Assembly: GCF_002954615.1 (NCBI RefSeq)
Contig: NZ_MSCJ01000001.1
Span: 434,001-498,000, forward strand
Direction: 5' to 3'
DNA: 64,000 nt
DNA from: Photobacterium angustum
GTDB lineage: Bacteria > Pseudomonadota > Gammaproteobacteria > Enterobacterales > Vibrionaceae
Shown here: positions 25,672 to 34,937 of the stretch, one piece after another
Numbering within the stretch: position 1 is the stretch's first letter
How the letters are laid out: every line of letters begins with the position of its first letter
Translations under genes and position numbers: made by a program
Notes under the pieces: model-generated
What the model was told of the DNA's origin: nothing
Databases searched by the model: none
The model's input: only the letters and a program-made list of their open reading frames with translations

Positions 25672-25982
25672 CAATATAATTAAATGGTATTTCTAATATC
25701 TTTATTTTGAGAGTGATTATGCTGTTTGCTCTCAATATAATAAGATGCTTTGTATAGCATAATATTGATGGTTTTAATTTCATTTCAATTATAAATAAGA
25801 GTTGAATCTGAAAAATATCTAAAATTTAGTCTTTACGCTTTTTATTTATCCCCTTTTATCAATGTTCAAACTAAGGTAGACATTACTCTATATTGGCTCA
25901 TTGTTATCTTAGCTGTTGTTCTGATTTTTATTGTGAAGCTAAAAGCATTGGCCGTTAGTTATAATGATAAATAAGGACATTC
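25672..25982. other. rjg-chitinase intergenic region, possible gene remnant
   Basis: About 310 AT-rich bases. From 25798 to 25974 one plus-strand frame is open and ends in a hydrophobic segment (LIVILAVVLIFIVKL), stopping just before the chitinase gene, but it has no ATG/GTG/TTG start early in the frame. It could be the tail of a decayed membrane-protein gene or chance. Nothing else is convincing. Confidence 0.35.
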
Positions 25983-27281
25983 ATGAAAGCTATTTTACCT
26001 CTTACGATAGCCGCTCTATTAAGCTCTTCAGCAGTTGCCGCTGATTCTCCCGTTGTTGCTGGTTACTTTGCCGACTGGCAATACAATAATGAATCTAATC
26101 CTTATACTGTTAAAGATATTCCTGCAGATAAGCTTACTCATGTTATTTATGCTTTTTTAAGCATGTGTGGTCCACATCAAGGTGCGAGTGATGCGGTACA
26201 GAAACAAATTGAAGCTGCATGTCAGGGTAAAGAGCCTTTTAGTGCGGTGATAGTTGATCAAGTATCAGCATTACAGAAAGATTTTGGGCCGACGAAAGCT
26301 AAGGTTGCTTATAAAGGACATTTTGCTCAGCTTAAAGATTTAAAAAATGAAAAACCGGAACTAAAAATATTGCCTTCTTTTGGTGGTTGGACAATGTCTG
26401 AACCTTTCCATGCAATGGCAAAAGATAAAGCATCGATTGAGCACTTTTCAAAATCAGCTGTTGAACTTATTGCTCAGTATGATTTTTTCGATGGTATTGA
26501 TTTAGATTGGGAGTACCCAGGTGGTGGCGGTTTAACAACCTCTCCTTGGAATCCTGATACTAAATTATCGGATGAGCAGAAAGCATCAGAAAAAGAAGCG
26601 TATACCCATTTAGTTAAAACACTGCGTTCTGAGTTAGATAACTTAGAGAAGACAACAGGGCGTGAATATGAGCTTTCTACTGCTGTTGGTGTAGGAAGTA
26701 AAGCAGAGTCAATTGATTGGGCTGCTGTTGCGCCGCACTTAACTAATATGTTTGCGATGACTTATGATTATTTAGGTGGATGGGGGACACAAACAGGGCA
26801 TTTAACTAATCTTCATGCAACGGATAATGGTTGGTGGGGAATGGGCACCGATGTATTTGTGAATAAAATGATTTCTCTGGGGATCCCTGCTGATAAATTA
26901 GTTGTTGGTGCGGCATTTTATGGTAGAGGCTGGGAAGGAACCAAAGGATTTGATGGCAAAGCCATTCCGAAAGAGCTTTCTTCTACGCAAGGTGCAAGTT
27001 TTGGTACGTCAGCACAAGAGCCTGGTTACTTTATGTATTGGGACTTAAAACGTAACTATACAAAAGCACAAGGCTATATCTCAGGTTATGACGAGAAAGC
27101 TGAAGCACCTTACTTGTGGAATGAAGAGAAACAAGTCTTTATTAGTTATGATGATTCACGCTCGGTAAAAGCCAAAGCTGATTGGGTGAAGAAAAACAAG
27201 CTTGCAGGTCTCTTTGTATGGGATTTATCTGGCGATGAAAATAATGAACTAATGAATGTTATGTCGGCTGAATTGAAGTAA
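25983..27281 (+). CDS. Secreted family 18 chitinase
   Basis: 432 residues with a signal peptide (residues 1-20, cleavage after AVAA). The GH18 catalytic motif FDGIDLDWEYPGG carries Asp170, Asp173, Asp175 and the acid Glu177. KILPSFGGWT is the second family motif and MTYDYLGGW the third. It hydrolyses beta-1,4-GlcNAc polymers outside the inner membrane. No chitin-binding or fibronectin-like module is visible, so it is a bare catalytic domain. SD aagga lies before the ATG. It has its own terminator. Chitin use is typical of Vibrionaceae; a link to the neighbouring glycan genes is not evident. Confidence 0.93.
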   Translation: MKAILPLTIAALLSSSAVAADSPVVAGYFADWQYNNESNPYTVKDIPADKLTHVIYAFLSMCGPHQGASDAVQKQIEAACQGKEPFSAVIVDQVSALQKDFGPTKAKVAYKGHFAQLKDLKNEKPELKILPSFGGWTMSEPFHAMAKDKASIEHFSKSAVELIAQYDFFDGIDLDWEYPGGGGLTTSPWNPDTKLSDEQKASEKEAYTHLVKTLRSELDNLEKTTGREYELSTAVGVGSKAESIDWAAVAPHLTNMFAMTYDYLGGWGTQTGHLTNLHATDNGWWGMGTDVFVNKMISLGIPADKLVVGAAFYGRGWEGTKGFDGKAIPKELSSTQGASFGTSAQEPGYFMYWDLKRNYTKAQGYISGYDEKAEAPYLWNEEKQVFISYDDSRSVKAKADWVKKNKLAGLFVWDLSGDENNELMNVMSAELK

Positions 27282-27294
27282 CAGTATAATAAAG

Positions 27295-27346
27295 AAAAGC
27301 GCAATAGGCTTCCTCTGATAATTAAAGGATAGCTATTGCGCTTTTT
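27295..27346 (+). terminator. Rho-independent terminator of the chitinase gene
   Basis: 13-bp stem AAAAGCGCAATAG (27295-27307) / CTATTGCGCTTTT (27333-27345), with T residues at the end. Confidence 0.85.
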
Positions 27347-27421
27347 AAATTTATAGAATCTTTGGTATTTCTTTGGTAAAACTTAGATTAGCAAATGCTT
27401 TATATTGCCTGAGTACCACTA

Positions 27422-27479
27422 TTTAACAGCCACTGTTAAATTATCTCCTATTATACTTCAAGATATTGAAGTATAGGAG
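27422..27479 (+). other. Two leader hairpins in IS copy 1, one covering the transposase SD
   Basis: Hairpin 1: TTTAACAG-cca-CTGTTAAA (27422-27440). Hairpin 2: TATACTTCAA-gata-TTGAAGTATA (27452-27475). Beyond a small bulge, CTCC (27445-27448) can pair with GGAG (27476-27479), the SD of the transposase. The same structures occur in copy 2. Confidence 0.6.
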
Positions 27480-27486
27480 TTACGTT

Positions 27487-28431
27487 ATGCCTAAGAATTC
27501 TATTCAATTTCAGAAAGGCTTTTCTATACCCGAATTTATGCAAATGTACGGGACCGAAATACAGTGTCGGGAGCGTTTGTTTAATATTCGATGGAAAAAT
27601 GGTTACGTTTGCCCTAACTGTGCTTCTAAAAGCTATTGTGTACTTAAATCACGGTCATTATATCAATGTAATAAGTGTCACCATCAGACTTCATTGACGG
27701 CAGGTACTTTATTTTCTCATTCAAAATTACCGTTAACTACTTGGTTTTTAGCTATTTATCTCATCACACAAGATAAAAACAGTATTTCAGCATTAGAGCT
27801 AAAGCGTAAATTAGGGGTTTCTTAAAACGCAGCATGGCGAATAAAACATAAGCTAATGCAAGTGATGAAAGAGCATGATGATAATCGAAAGTTAGGCAAT
27901 ATCGTGCAATTGGATGATGCATATATTGGAGGTAAACAAAAAGGCAAGAGAGGACGTGGTGCCAAGGGTAAAACACCTTTTGTATCAGCGATCTCTTTGA
28001 ATGAAGAAGGTCATCCTATTTATATGCGGCTAAGTGTTGTTTCTTGTTTTAAAAAACAAGAAATTACAGACTGGGCTAAAAAGCACTTAAAAGAAAAAAC
28101 GTTAGTTATATCAGATGGTTTACCCTGTTTTAATGGTCTGTTAGCAGCAAATATTATTCATGGTTCATTACCAAAAAATGGTAAAGAACTTCACCAATAT
28201 GAAGCTGCATTTTATTGGGTCGATACCATGATTGGTAACGTTAAAAATTCGATAAAAGGGACATATCACGCAATTAGAGAAAAACATATTCCTCGTTATC
28301 TTGGTGAGTTCTGTTTTCGATTTAATTATCGGTTTCGAGTTGAAGATATATTCAATACGCTAATTAAATGTGGTGCAAAATCACCACCGATGCCAGAGAA
28401 ATTATTAACTCTGGCTGAGTCTCGGTGGTAA
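27487..28431 (+). pseudogene. IS1595-family transposase, interrupted by an in-frame stop (copy 1)
   Basis: The reading frame begins MPKNSIQFQKGF and has an N-terminal zinc ribbon (CPNC with CNKC), then the ISXO2-like DDE domain (IVQLDDAYIGGK, later ISDGLPCFNG and HQYEAAFYWVD). After GVS a TAA at 27823-27825 interrupts it, and the same frame continues with NAAWRIKHKLMQVM to the stop at 28431. The expected residue there is probably Tyr, so one base change would restore it. No frameshift is needed. A re-initiation ATG at 27856 could make a 191-residue DDE fragment without the zinc ribbon. Copy 2 has the identical TAA. Confidence 0.85.
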
Positions 28432-28526
28432 TCAGGAAAGAGAAAGTTCTAAAATTTCACTTATATATTTCTACAATAAGAATACTTAATTATAAAATTA
28501 TACCAAATTCAGTAATTATAAATAAA

Positions 28527-29942
28527 CTACAGCCATAAAATCCATCCTTTGTTTCCTTTTTTATATATTTGATAGTAAGGTTTACGGTCTATTGATAGTG
28601 TCATTTCTTCTTTCATACTATAAAAATTTTGTTTTGTTTCTTTTGCAGCTGAAGACCATTGAAATGCAATTAAGCCACGAGGAACATATTCATTAACAAT
28701 TCCAGTAGTAATCCAATCAGCACGTCTGAGAAAACCATTAAATGGTGTATTATTCATTAAATTACGAATAAAATGAGAATTAGGAATTTGTCCAATTGAA
28801 TAAAACTCACTAACTTCTCCTAATGATGCTACATCTAATGATAAATTAAACGCAATAGGTCTTTCATATTCATGCTGTAGTTTTTGTATATTTCCAATTC
28901 TGTAACTAAAAATAAAACAAGCAAAAATAGGTATTGAAATAAGCCATTTAAACTCAACTCTTGACATTATAAAAATACATGTAAGTAACATTAAAACAAC
29001 AGAAAAATACGGTAATACTCTTGGGTCATAAATTTGTTCTTTAAGAATAGCCATTCCTCCTAGTATTGAAATTAAAAATACAATAATACTAAGACAAAGG
29101 TATAAATATAATTTTACATTTCTAATAAAAATAAATGATAAAATAACGGAGATGATGACAACAGGGTAAAAGAAATTTTCAAAATAAGACCAGAAGCTTA
29201 AAAATGGTTTAAAACCATTGGTAATATTATTTATAATAACTTCTATCGATGAAATATCAAGCGGTAAAATACCTCCTCGAGAAGGAAATGAAAGTATTTT
29301 CATTTCAATCATATAAAAAACATTAGCTAAGATAAATATCACTATGGATTTAATAAGATATGATATTATAAATGAAAATTTTTCTTTCTTATACGCCATC
29401 AATAAAATGAAAACAGAAAGTAAGGAAATATATAAGTTAGAAAATGGCTGATAAAAATTTAGAGCAAATGTAAGAAGGATGATTTTAATTATATAATTAA
29501 ATTTTTCTTCTTTTAGAGAAAAAGCTAAAACAGAAAAAGTTAAAGCCAAAAACATTCCAAGACTATCAAATCTATATAATAGATTACCTATAAAAAAAGG
29601 GTTAACTATAAATACAACAGATAATGGAAGTGCAAAATCTTTATAATTATCTTTTAACTTATAATATATAAGATATGAGCTAAAACCGATTAAAATTATA
29701 CTTAGCACCCACGTTAAAGGTGCAGCATCTACTATTAACTTTTGACTATTACTATAAATTTCAGCAATTATTGTTGCAAGAGGCCTTCCCATTGGATCCC
29801 AACCAAAACCAGACCAATTAACATTAATTCTATTTATATCATCTGCATAAAAAGCACCAGCAAAAATTACTGGAAAATAGAAAGAAAAAGATATAATCAA
29901 TAATTTTAAAAATACTTTTTGATTGAATTCTTTAAAAAACAT
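28527..29942 (-). CDS. GtrII-like membrane glucosyl/glycosyltransferase (O-antigen modification)
   Basis: 471 residues with about 10-11 hydrophobic segments and a soluble C-terminal part. The N terminus has GAFYADDINRINVNWSGFGW, the pattern of GtrII-like serotype-converting transferases, which move a glycosyl unit from bactoprenol phosphate to O-antigen in the periplasm. Last gene of the gtrA-gtrB-gtr cassette on the minus strand, 10 bases after gtrB. The specificity gene of such cassettes varies most, so the sugar and position are unknown. Very AT-rich. Flanked downstream by IS copy 1. Confidence 0.82.
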   Translation of the reverse strand: MFFKEFNQKVFLKLLIISFSFYFPVIFAGAFYADDINRINVNWSGFGWDPMGRPLATIIAEIYSNSQKLIVDAAPLTWVLSIILIGFSSYLIYYKLKDNYKDFALPLSVVFIVNPFFIGNLLYRFDSLGMFLALTFSVLAFSLKEEKFNYIIKIILLTFALNFYQPFSNLYISLLSVFILLMAYKKEKFSFIISYLIKSIVIFILANVFYMIEMKILSFPSRGGILPLDISSIEVIINNITNGFKPFLSFWSYFENFFYPVVIISVILSFIFIRNVKLYLYLCLSIIVFLISILGGMAILKEQIYDPRVLPYFSVVLMLLTCIFIMSRVEFKWLISIPIFACFIFSYRIGNIQKLQHEYERPIAFNLSLDVASLGEVSEFYSIGQIPNSHFIRNLMNNTPFNGFLRRADWITTGIVNEYVPRGLIAFQWSSAAKETKQNFYSMKEEMTLSIDRKPYYQIYKKGNKGWILWL

Positions 29943-29952
29943 ATCTATTCTC

Positions 29953-30861
29953 TTATTTTTTATTTTTTACTAAGTATCGAGGTCTTTTTTTGGACTCAAT
30001 ATAAATCCTACCGATGTATTCACCAAGAATACCAATACCAATTAACTGAATGCCACCAAGAAAAAGAATAGATACCATAATTGAAGAGTAACCAGGTACT
30101 GAGTTCCCCCATACCATATGTTCAATAATCATCCAAAGGCCATAGATAAATGATAGGAGTGATATACTTATACCTACATAGGTCCATACTCGTAAAGGAA
30201 TAGTAGAAAAACTTGTGATTCCTTCAAGGGCTAAGTTCCAAAGCTTCCAGCCATTAAATTTTGTTTCTCCTGCGATTCTTTCTGCTCTCTTATATTCAAT
30301 GATATATACATTACCTCCTACCCAAGATAATATTCCTTTCATGAACAAGTTTCTTTCTGGTAAAAGTAATATATTATTAACAACAGATCGTGACATTAAA
30401 CGAAAATCACCAACATTACTTTCAATCTTAGGAGAACTAATTTTATTATGAATACTATAAAACCACTCTGCTGTTTTCCTCTTAATTACGCTATCTGTTG
30501 ATCGATCGATACGTTTAGCTAAAACTACATCATAGCCGTTCTCCCATCGTTCTATCATCTCAGGTATCACTTCAATAGGATCCTGCAAGTCAACATCGAT
30601 CGGAATAACAGCGTCGCCTTTTGCAGCTTCTAACCCGGCAAATAAAGCAGCTTCTTTTCCAAAGTTACGAGAGAAATTTATCATTTTAATAATTTTATCA
30701 TTTACTTGTAATTCATTAATTACATCTTCAGTTTTATCATTACTGCCATCATTAATAAATATTATCTCAAAATTATAAGCACTGAGTTTTGACTTTACCT
30801 CTTTATAAAATAAAGGGATAGCCTCTTCTTCATTATAAACTGGAACAATAAGACTAATCAT
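29953..30861 (-). CDS. gtrB: Bactoprenol glycosyltransferase GtrB
   Basis: 302 residues. N-terminal GT2 domain ([47 protein letters not shown]) followed by two C-terminal membrane helices (about 228-250 and 262-285) and the ending [20 protein letters not shown]. This is the DPM1/GtrB type that loads UDP-glucose or a similar donor onto undecaprenyl phosphate. It sits between gtrA (2-base gap) and the GtrII-like gene, the usual cassette order. galU in this window could supply UDP-glucose. Confidence 0.92.
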   Translation of the reverse strand: MISLIVPVYNEEEAIPLFYKEVKSKLSAYNFEIIFINDGSNDKTEDVINELQVNDKIIKMINFSRNFGKEAALFAGLEAAKGDAVIPIDVDLQDPIEVIPEMIERWENGYDVVLAKRIDRSTDSVIKRKTAEWFYSIHNKISSPKIESNVGDFRLMSRSVVNNILLLPERNLFMKGILSWVGGNVYIIEYKRAERIAGETKFNGWKLWNLALEGITSFSTIPLRVWTYVGISISLLSFIYGLWMIIEHMVWGNSVPGYSSIMVSILFLGGIQLIGIGILGEYIGRIYIESKKRPRYLVKNKK

Positions 30862-30863
30862 TA

Positions 30864-31220
30864 TTATTTATCCTTAAAAACAAAATAATTTGAATATATA
30901 AAACCAACTAAAAAACTAATCATTGAAAATACTATTAGTGTAATAATTGGTGAAATTTGATTAATATCGCTAAACTTTCCAACGAAAAAAGAAAGAAAGC
31001 CTAAAAATAGAGTATATGAAATATACTTTTTATATGTAACTTTAGATTTAAAAGTGAATTTTGCATTAGCAAAGAATGAAAATGATACAGCAATTAGAAA
31101 TGCAATAAAGTTAGATATAGATTGGTTGGTAATCAAGCTATATAATATAAAAAAGGAAGCCCAGTGTATTATTGTGTTAAAAACCCCGATTAAAGAATAT
31201 TTTGAAATCAACTTTAACAT
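30864..31220 (-). CDS. gtrA: GtrA-family bactoprenol-linked glucose flippase
   Basis: 118 residues with four hydrophobic helices. The family start ([19 protein letters not shown]) and [13 protein letters not shown] fit GtrA, which flips the bactoprenol-linked sugar across the inner membrane for the periplasmic transferase. First gene of the minus-strand gtr cassette, so its promoter should lie between 31221 and IS copy 2. Very AT-rich. Confidence 0.9.
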   Translation of the reverse strand: MLKLISKYSLIGVFNTIIHWASFFILYSLITNQSISNFIAFLIAVSFSFFANAKFTFKSKVTYKKYISYTLFLGFLSFFVGKFSDINQISPIITLIVFSMISFLVGFIYSNYFVFKDK

Positions 31221-31393
31221 ATAATCACACCTAAAATCAGTATTTTACATTTAAAAAATAGCAATGTAAATAATAAATTAATGTAATCGTCTCGGCTAAA
31301 CTTCAAAAATTGGAGGTAGGAATTAGAGAAAATGATTCAAAGTGAACACATTATTTTTCCTAATTAACTACCTAATATTAATCAGAGTAAGCT

Positions 31394-31401
31394 TTAGTAT
31401 A
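31394..31401. repeat. Left target-site duplication of IS copy 2
   Basis: ttagtata directly left of the element, repeated at 32432-32439. An 8-base duplication is expected for the IS1595 family. Confidence 0.9.
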
Positions 31402-32431
31402 CCTGATTACTATTATTTAACAGCCACTGTTAAATTATCTCCTATTATACTTCAAGATATTGAAGTATAGGAGTTACGTTATGCCTAAGAATTCTATTCA
31501 ATTTCAGAAAGGCTTTTCTATACCCGAATTTATGCAAATGTACGGGACCGAAATGCAGTGTCGGGAGCGTTTGTTTAATATTCGATGGAAAAATGGTTAC
31601 GTTTGCCCTAACTGTGCTTCTAAAAGCTATTGTGAACTTAAATCACGGTCATTATATCAATGTAATAAGTGTCACCATCAGACTTCATTGACGGCAGGTA
31701 CTTTATTTTCTCATTCAAAATTACCGTTAACTACTTGGTTTTTAGCTATTTATCTCATCACACAAGATAAAAACAGTATTTCAGCATTAGAGCTAAAGCG
31801 TAAATTAGGGGTTTCTTAAAACGCAGCATGGCGAATAAAACATAAGCTAATGCAAGTGATGAAAGAGCATGATGATAATCGAAAGTTAGGCAATATCGTG
31901 CAATTGGATAATGCATATATTGGAGGTAAACAAAAAGGCAAGAGAGGACGTGGTGCCAAGGGTAAAACACCTTTTGTATCAGCGATCTCTTTGAATGAAG
32001 AAGGTCATCCTATTTATATGCGGCTAAGTGTTGTTTCTTGTTTTAAAAAAACAAGAAATTACAGACTGGGCTAAAAAGCACTTATAAGAAAAAACGTTAG
32101 TTATATCAGATGGTTTACCCTGTTTTAATGGTCTGTTAGCAGCAAATATTATTCATGGCTCATTACCAAAAAATGGTAAAGAACTTCACCAATATGAAGC
32201 TGCATTTTATTGGGTCGATACCATGATTGGTAACGTTAAAAATGCTATAAAAGGGACATATCACGCAATTAGAGAAAAATATATTCCTCGTTATCTTGGT
32301 GAGTTCTTTTTTCGATTTAATTATAGGTTTCGAGTTGAAGATATATTCGATACGCTAATTAAATGTGGTGAAAAATCACCACCGATGCCAGAGAAATTAT
32401 TAACGCTGGCTGAGTCTCGGTGGTAATCAGG
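31402..32431 (+). mobile_element. IS1595-family insertion sequence, copy 2 (1,030 bp)
   Basis: Starts CCTGATTACTAT and ends with the complement of CCTGATTACCAC. Flanked by perfect 8-base duplications, ttagtata. Nearly identical to copy 1 and in the same direction; the extra base is an added A that shifts the transposase frame. Together the copies bracket the gtr cassette. Confidence 0.92.
31481..32426 (+). pseudogene. IS1595-family transposase, degraded (copy 2)
   Basis: Shares with copy 1 the in-frame TAA after GVS (31817-31819). It also has an extra A in the run at about 32045-32051 (seven versus six), which shifts the frame, and a further TAA where copy 1 has AAA (CACTTATAAG near 32083). 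The segment LDNAYIGG replaces LDDAYIGG next to the first catalytic Asp. The C-terminal 67 residues are open again from 32223. It is not functional as a single protein. Confidence 0.88.
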
Positions 32432-32439
32432 TTAGTATA
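32432..32439. repeat. Right target-site duplication of IS copy 2
   Basis: ttagtata directly right of the element, matching 31394-31401. Confidence 0.9.
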
Positions 32440-32543
32440 AACTTCTTTCAATGTGAAAATTCGTCGAACTAGTTTTGATATATTTTTGTTAATATGAATT
32501 TTATCATCTAATTCTCGATGACAGTTATTCAAAACTCCTAATA

Positions 32544-34631
32544 CTAACTGATTTGTGCGAGCGCTTTGCCTTTAAGTAGCTTTCTTACCCACATGCGACC
32601 TGGGTGGAGCGCTTCAAGTACGTCAAGTGGTAGTGGTAATGGATCCCCACAAATTTGCGATGCTAGGAGTTCTCCGAGTAATGGCGCCGAGCTTAATCCA
32701 CGAGAGCCTAAACCAACAATAGCAAAAAGATTGCTATAGATTGGGGCTGCTTTCGCTGATATTTGATTATCTCTAAGATCATCGTATTGCTGTAATAAAT
32801 CATCATAACGACAAACATTACCCACATACGGTAAGTGATCTCGGACTGCACAACGAATACCAACACGTGCTCTGTTGTGAACATCAAAACCATCTATATT
32901 AATTTGTTTAGGCCACTCAACATTAGGTAAGCAGTTTACTAACCGTTGCTTGTTATCTTGTTGGTCGTTTTCATTAAAATTAAGATCAATATTGCGACGA
33001 TCGTAACTGGCTCCAATGCAATGACTCTGTGTTTCTGGATTCATTGGAGTGAGATAGCCGTCATAACAAAGCACTGTTTTTAGCTCGCCCAGTGATGGAT
33101 TGGTCGGCACGTGGCTGACTTGCCCGCGTACAGAAGATGCAGGGATCTGTTGGGTTTGAGGATATTGATTAAAGCGGTGACCATTAGCCAAAATAACCGT
33201 GCTATGCTGCGCTTCACTACCATCTGTAAAAGTCAGTTGCCATTGAGTTTTGTTAACTTGTTCTAGCTGACATAATTCTTTTTGTGTTTTTAGCGTCAGT
33301 TTCCCTTCATTAACGGCATGTTCAATTAACGCTGTGGTTAACTCTTTAGGTGATAACCAACCACCAAGTGGGTAATGAACACTTTCAAAACCGGTTTCAA
33401 CACCGGTAATTTGCGTAGTTTGTTTTTTATCGAGCTTATGAACAAGTTCAGATGCAAAACCACTATTGATGATATTTGCGAGTTTATGGCTTGATTTATC
33501 ATCCCATGCTAATTGGGTTACGCCACACCAGTTATGACTAAAATCGCTGTGAATTGCGGCTTGCTCTATAAGTTGTCGCGCATAGATAAAAGCGCTAGAG
33601 AAAAAACGAGATAGTCTATCGTTACTACCATTTAATAATGGGTAGACAGCGCCTTGTCGGTTGCCTGATGCACCTTCAGCAAGTTCATTATCAGCGCAAT
33701 ATAATGTGACATTTTGACCACGACGTAGCAAAGCCAGTGCGGTAGTTGCAGATGCGATACCGCCACCAATAATAGCAATATTTTCGTTTGGCTCTGTTTG
33801 TGCTTCACGATTATACCAAGGCATAATGTTCGTTTTATGTTGGCGTTCAACAACGTGACCTACGATCATGTCACGTTTAGTACCAAAGCCCTTGGTTTTT
33901 CGCATATCAAAACCGGCTTCTATTAACCCTCGACGAACAAAGCCCGCAGCTGTAAAGGTTGCTACGCTACAATCTTTACGTGCCATTTTAACCATGCCGT
34001 TGAATAAGTTTTGGTTCCACATTTCAGGATTTTTGCTAGGGGCAAAACCATCTAGGAACCATGCATCGACGATACCCTCATCGCCAACCCATACTTGAGG
34101 CATACAATCTTTGATATCACCAAACCAGAGGTCTAAGGTGATCATGCCATCTTCTAAAACGATACGATGACAATCTTTAATAGCGGGCGGGTAATGAGTA
34201 TGAAGCTGCTCTGCAAGCTCTGCAAGTTCAGGCCATGCTTGATGGGCTTTAATCAAATCTTGTTGAGTAACTGGGAATTTTTCAAAGCTAATAAAATGTA
34301 GCTCTGTGGTTGTCGCATCAGGGTGTTGAGAACGGTAATCTTTAAATGCTTTCCATACGGCTAAAAAGTTTAATCCGGTACCAAATCCTGTTTCGGCAAT
34401 AACAAAACGACGACGGTCACCGTCAATCCAACGCTCAGGTAAGCCATTTTGCTTAATGAAAACATAGCGCGTTTCTTCTAATCCATTAACGTTTGAGAAG
34501 TAGACATCATCAAAGTTATTTGAGACGGGTGTTCCCACGTCGTTCCAATCAAGAACGGCATTTTCAATTTGTAAGATGGATTTTTCTTGTTGTGAAGAAG
34601 ACAAAGGGGGAACCTCTTTTATAACGGACAA
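32544..34631 (-). CDS. mnmC: Bifunctional tRNA mnm5s2U biosynthesis protein MnmC
   Basis: 695 residues. The N-terminal SAM-dependent methyltransferase domain ([15 protein letters not shown] near residue 78, later [17 protein letters not shown]) makes mnm5U. The C-terminal FAD oxidase domain ([18 protein letters not shown] near 287, later [19 protein letters not shown]) removes the carboxymethyl group. Together they finish wobble-uridine modification of tRNA. Divergent from fabB, as in Escherichia coli. It is the right junction gene of the polysaccharide insertion. Confidence 0.96.
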   Translation of the reverse strand: MSVIKEVPPLSSSQQEKSILQIENAVLDWNDVGTPVSNNFDDVYFSNVNGLEETRYVFIKQNGLPERWIDGDRRRFVIAETGFGTGLNFLAVWKAFKDYRSQHPDATTTELHFISFEKFPVTQQDLIKAHQAWPELAELAEQLHTHYPPAIKDCHRIVLEDGMITLDLWFGDIKDCMPQVWVGDEGIVDAWFLDGFAPSKNPEMWNQNLFNGMVKMARKDCSVATFTAAGFVRRGLIEAGFDMRKTKGFGTKRDMIVGHVVERQHKTNIMPWYNREAQTEPNENIAIIGGGIASATTALALLRRGQNVTLYCADNELAEGASGNRQGAVYPLLNGSNDRLSRFFSSAFIYARQLIEQAAIHSDFSHNWCGVTQLAWDDKSSHKLANIINSGFASELVHKLDKKQTTQITGVETGFESVHYPLGGWLSPKELTTALIEHAVNEGKLTLKTQKELCQLEQVNKTQWQLTFTDGSEAQHSTVILANGHRFNQYPQTQQIPASSVRGQVSHVPTNPSLGELKTVLCYDGYLTPMNPETQSHCIGASYDRRNIDLNFNENDQQDNKQRLVNCLPNVEWPKQINIDGFDVHNRARVGIRCAVRDHLPYVGNVCRYDDLLQQYDDLRDNQISAKAAPIYSNLFAIVGLGSRGLSSAPLLGELLASQICGDPLPLPLDVLEALHPGRMWVRKLLKGKALAQIS

Positions 34632-34770
34632 ACGATAATGGAAAACTTGGTTTAAATATCACCATTTTTAGGCGTAATATAGAAAGAAATGGCAATTTTG
34701 AACCGATTGTACCCGAATATCAGGAAAGCTGACCACTTTTTACCGCCAAAGCCGTTATAGTCGATGGCTC

Positions 34771-34788
34771 TGTTATATCGGTATAACA
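34771..34788. promoter_or_regulatory. Inverted repeat, candidate operator between mnmC and fabB
   Basis: TGTTATA-tcgg-TATAACA, perfect 7-base arms. Regulators of fabB in enterobacteria are FadR and FabR, but this sequence is not a recognised site for either. Confidence 0.35.
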
Positions 34789-34792
34789 ATCG

Positions 34793-34870
34793 CCAAACCG
34801 CTTTAAGATATGATGTTCCGTTAAAGACAGTATAATTACTGTTATGAACGCGCATCTTAAAGCCGTTTGG
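34793..34870. promoter_or_regulatory. Nested long inverted repeat with central TATAAT upstream of fabB
   Basis: Outer arms 34793-34809 and 34854-34870 match as inverted repeats at 16 of 17 bases. Inside lies ACAGTA-taat-TACTGT (34827-34842), whose centre contains TATAAT (34831-34836). It could be the fabB promoter embedded in an operator or form a leader hairpin. Confidence 0.5.
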
Positions 34871-34937
34871 GAGTAAACCCGCCGTAGAGATAGCTCACGG
34901 TTAGGCTATATCCAATTAATTTTAGTAGGAAGTCATC

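Larger units (their letters stand above)
27408..28436 (+). mobile_element. IS1595-family insertion sequence, copy 1 (1,029 bp)
   Basis: Terminal inverted repeats CCTGAGTACCAC on the left and, read inward from the right, CCTGATTACCAC (one mismatch). It encodes a zinc-ribbon plus ISXO2-type transposase, interrupted by a stop. It is nearly identical to the copy at 31402-32431 and in the same orientation. The flanking 8-mers (ttatattg on the left, aaagagaa on the right) do not match, so no target-site duplication remains. Confidence 0.88.
34632..34937. other. Divergent mnmC-fabB control region with palindromes
   Basis: 306 bases without a gene. It contains TGTTATA-tcgg-TATAACA (34771-34788) and a nested 78-base inverted repeat (34793-34870), and then the fabB SD (agtaggaag) before the ATG. 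No small gene is seen. Confidence 0.6.

Noticed and set aside
25798..25974. Open frame with a membrane segment before the chitinase as a gene
   Set aside because: No usable start codon or SD; at best a remnant.
27408..32431. The two IS copies and the gtr genes as a composite transposon that moved as one unit
   Set aside because: Copy 2 has its own perfect 8-base duplication, and the outer flanks (ttatattg and ttagtata) do not match, so the copies inserted independently.
34827..34842. ACAGTA-taat-TACTGT as a LexA box
   Set aside because: LexA sites read CTGT-N8-ACAG; here the half-sites are in the opposite orientation.
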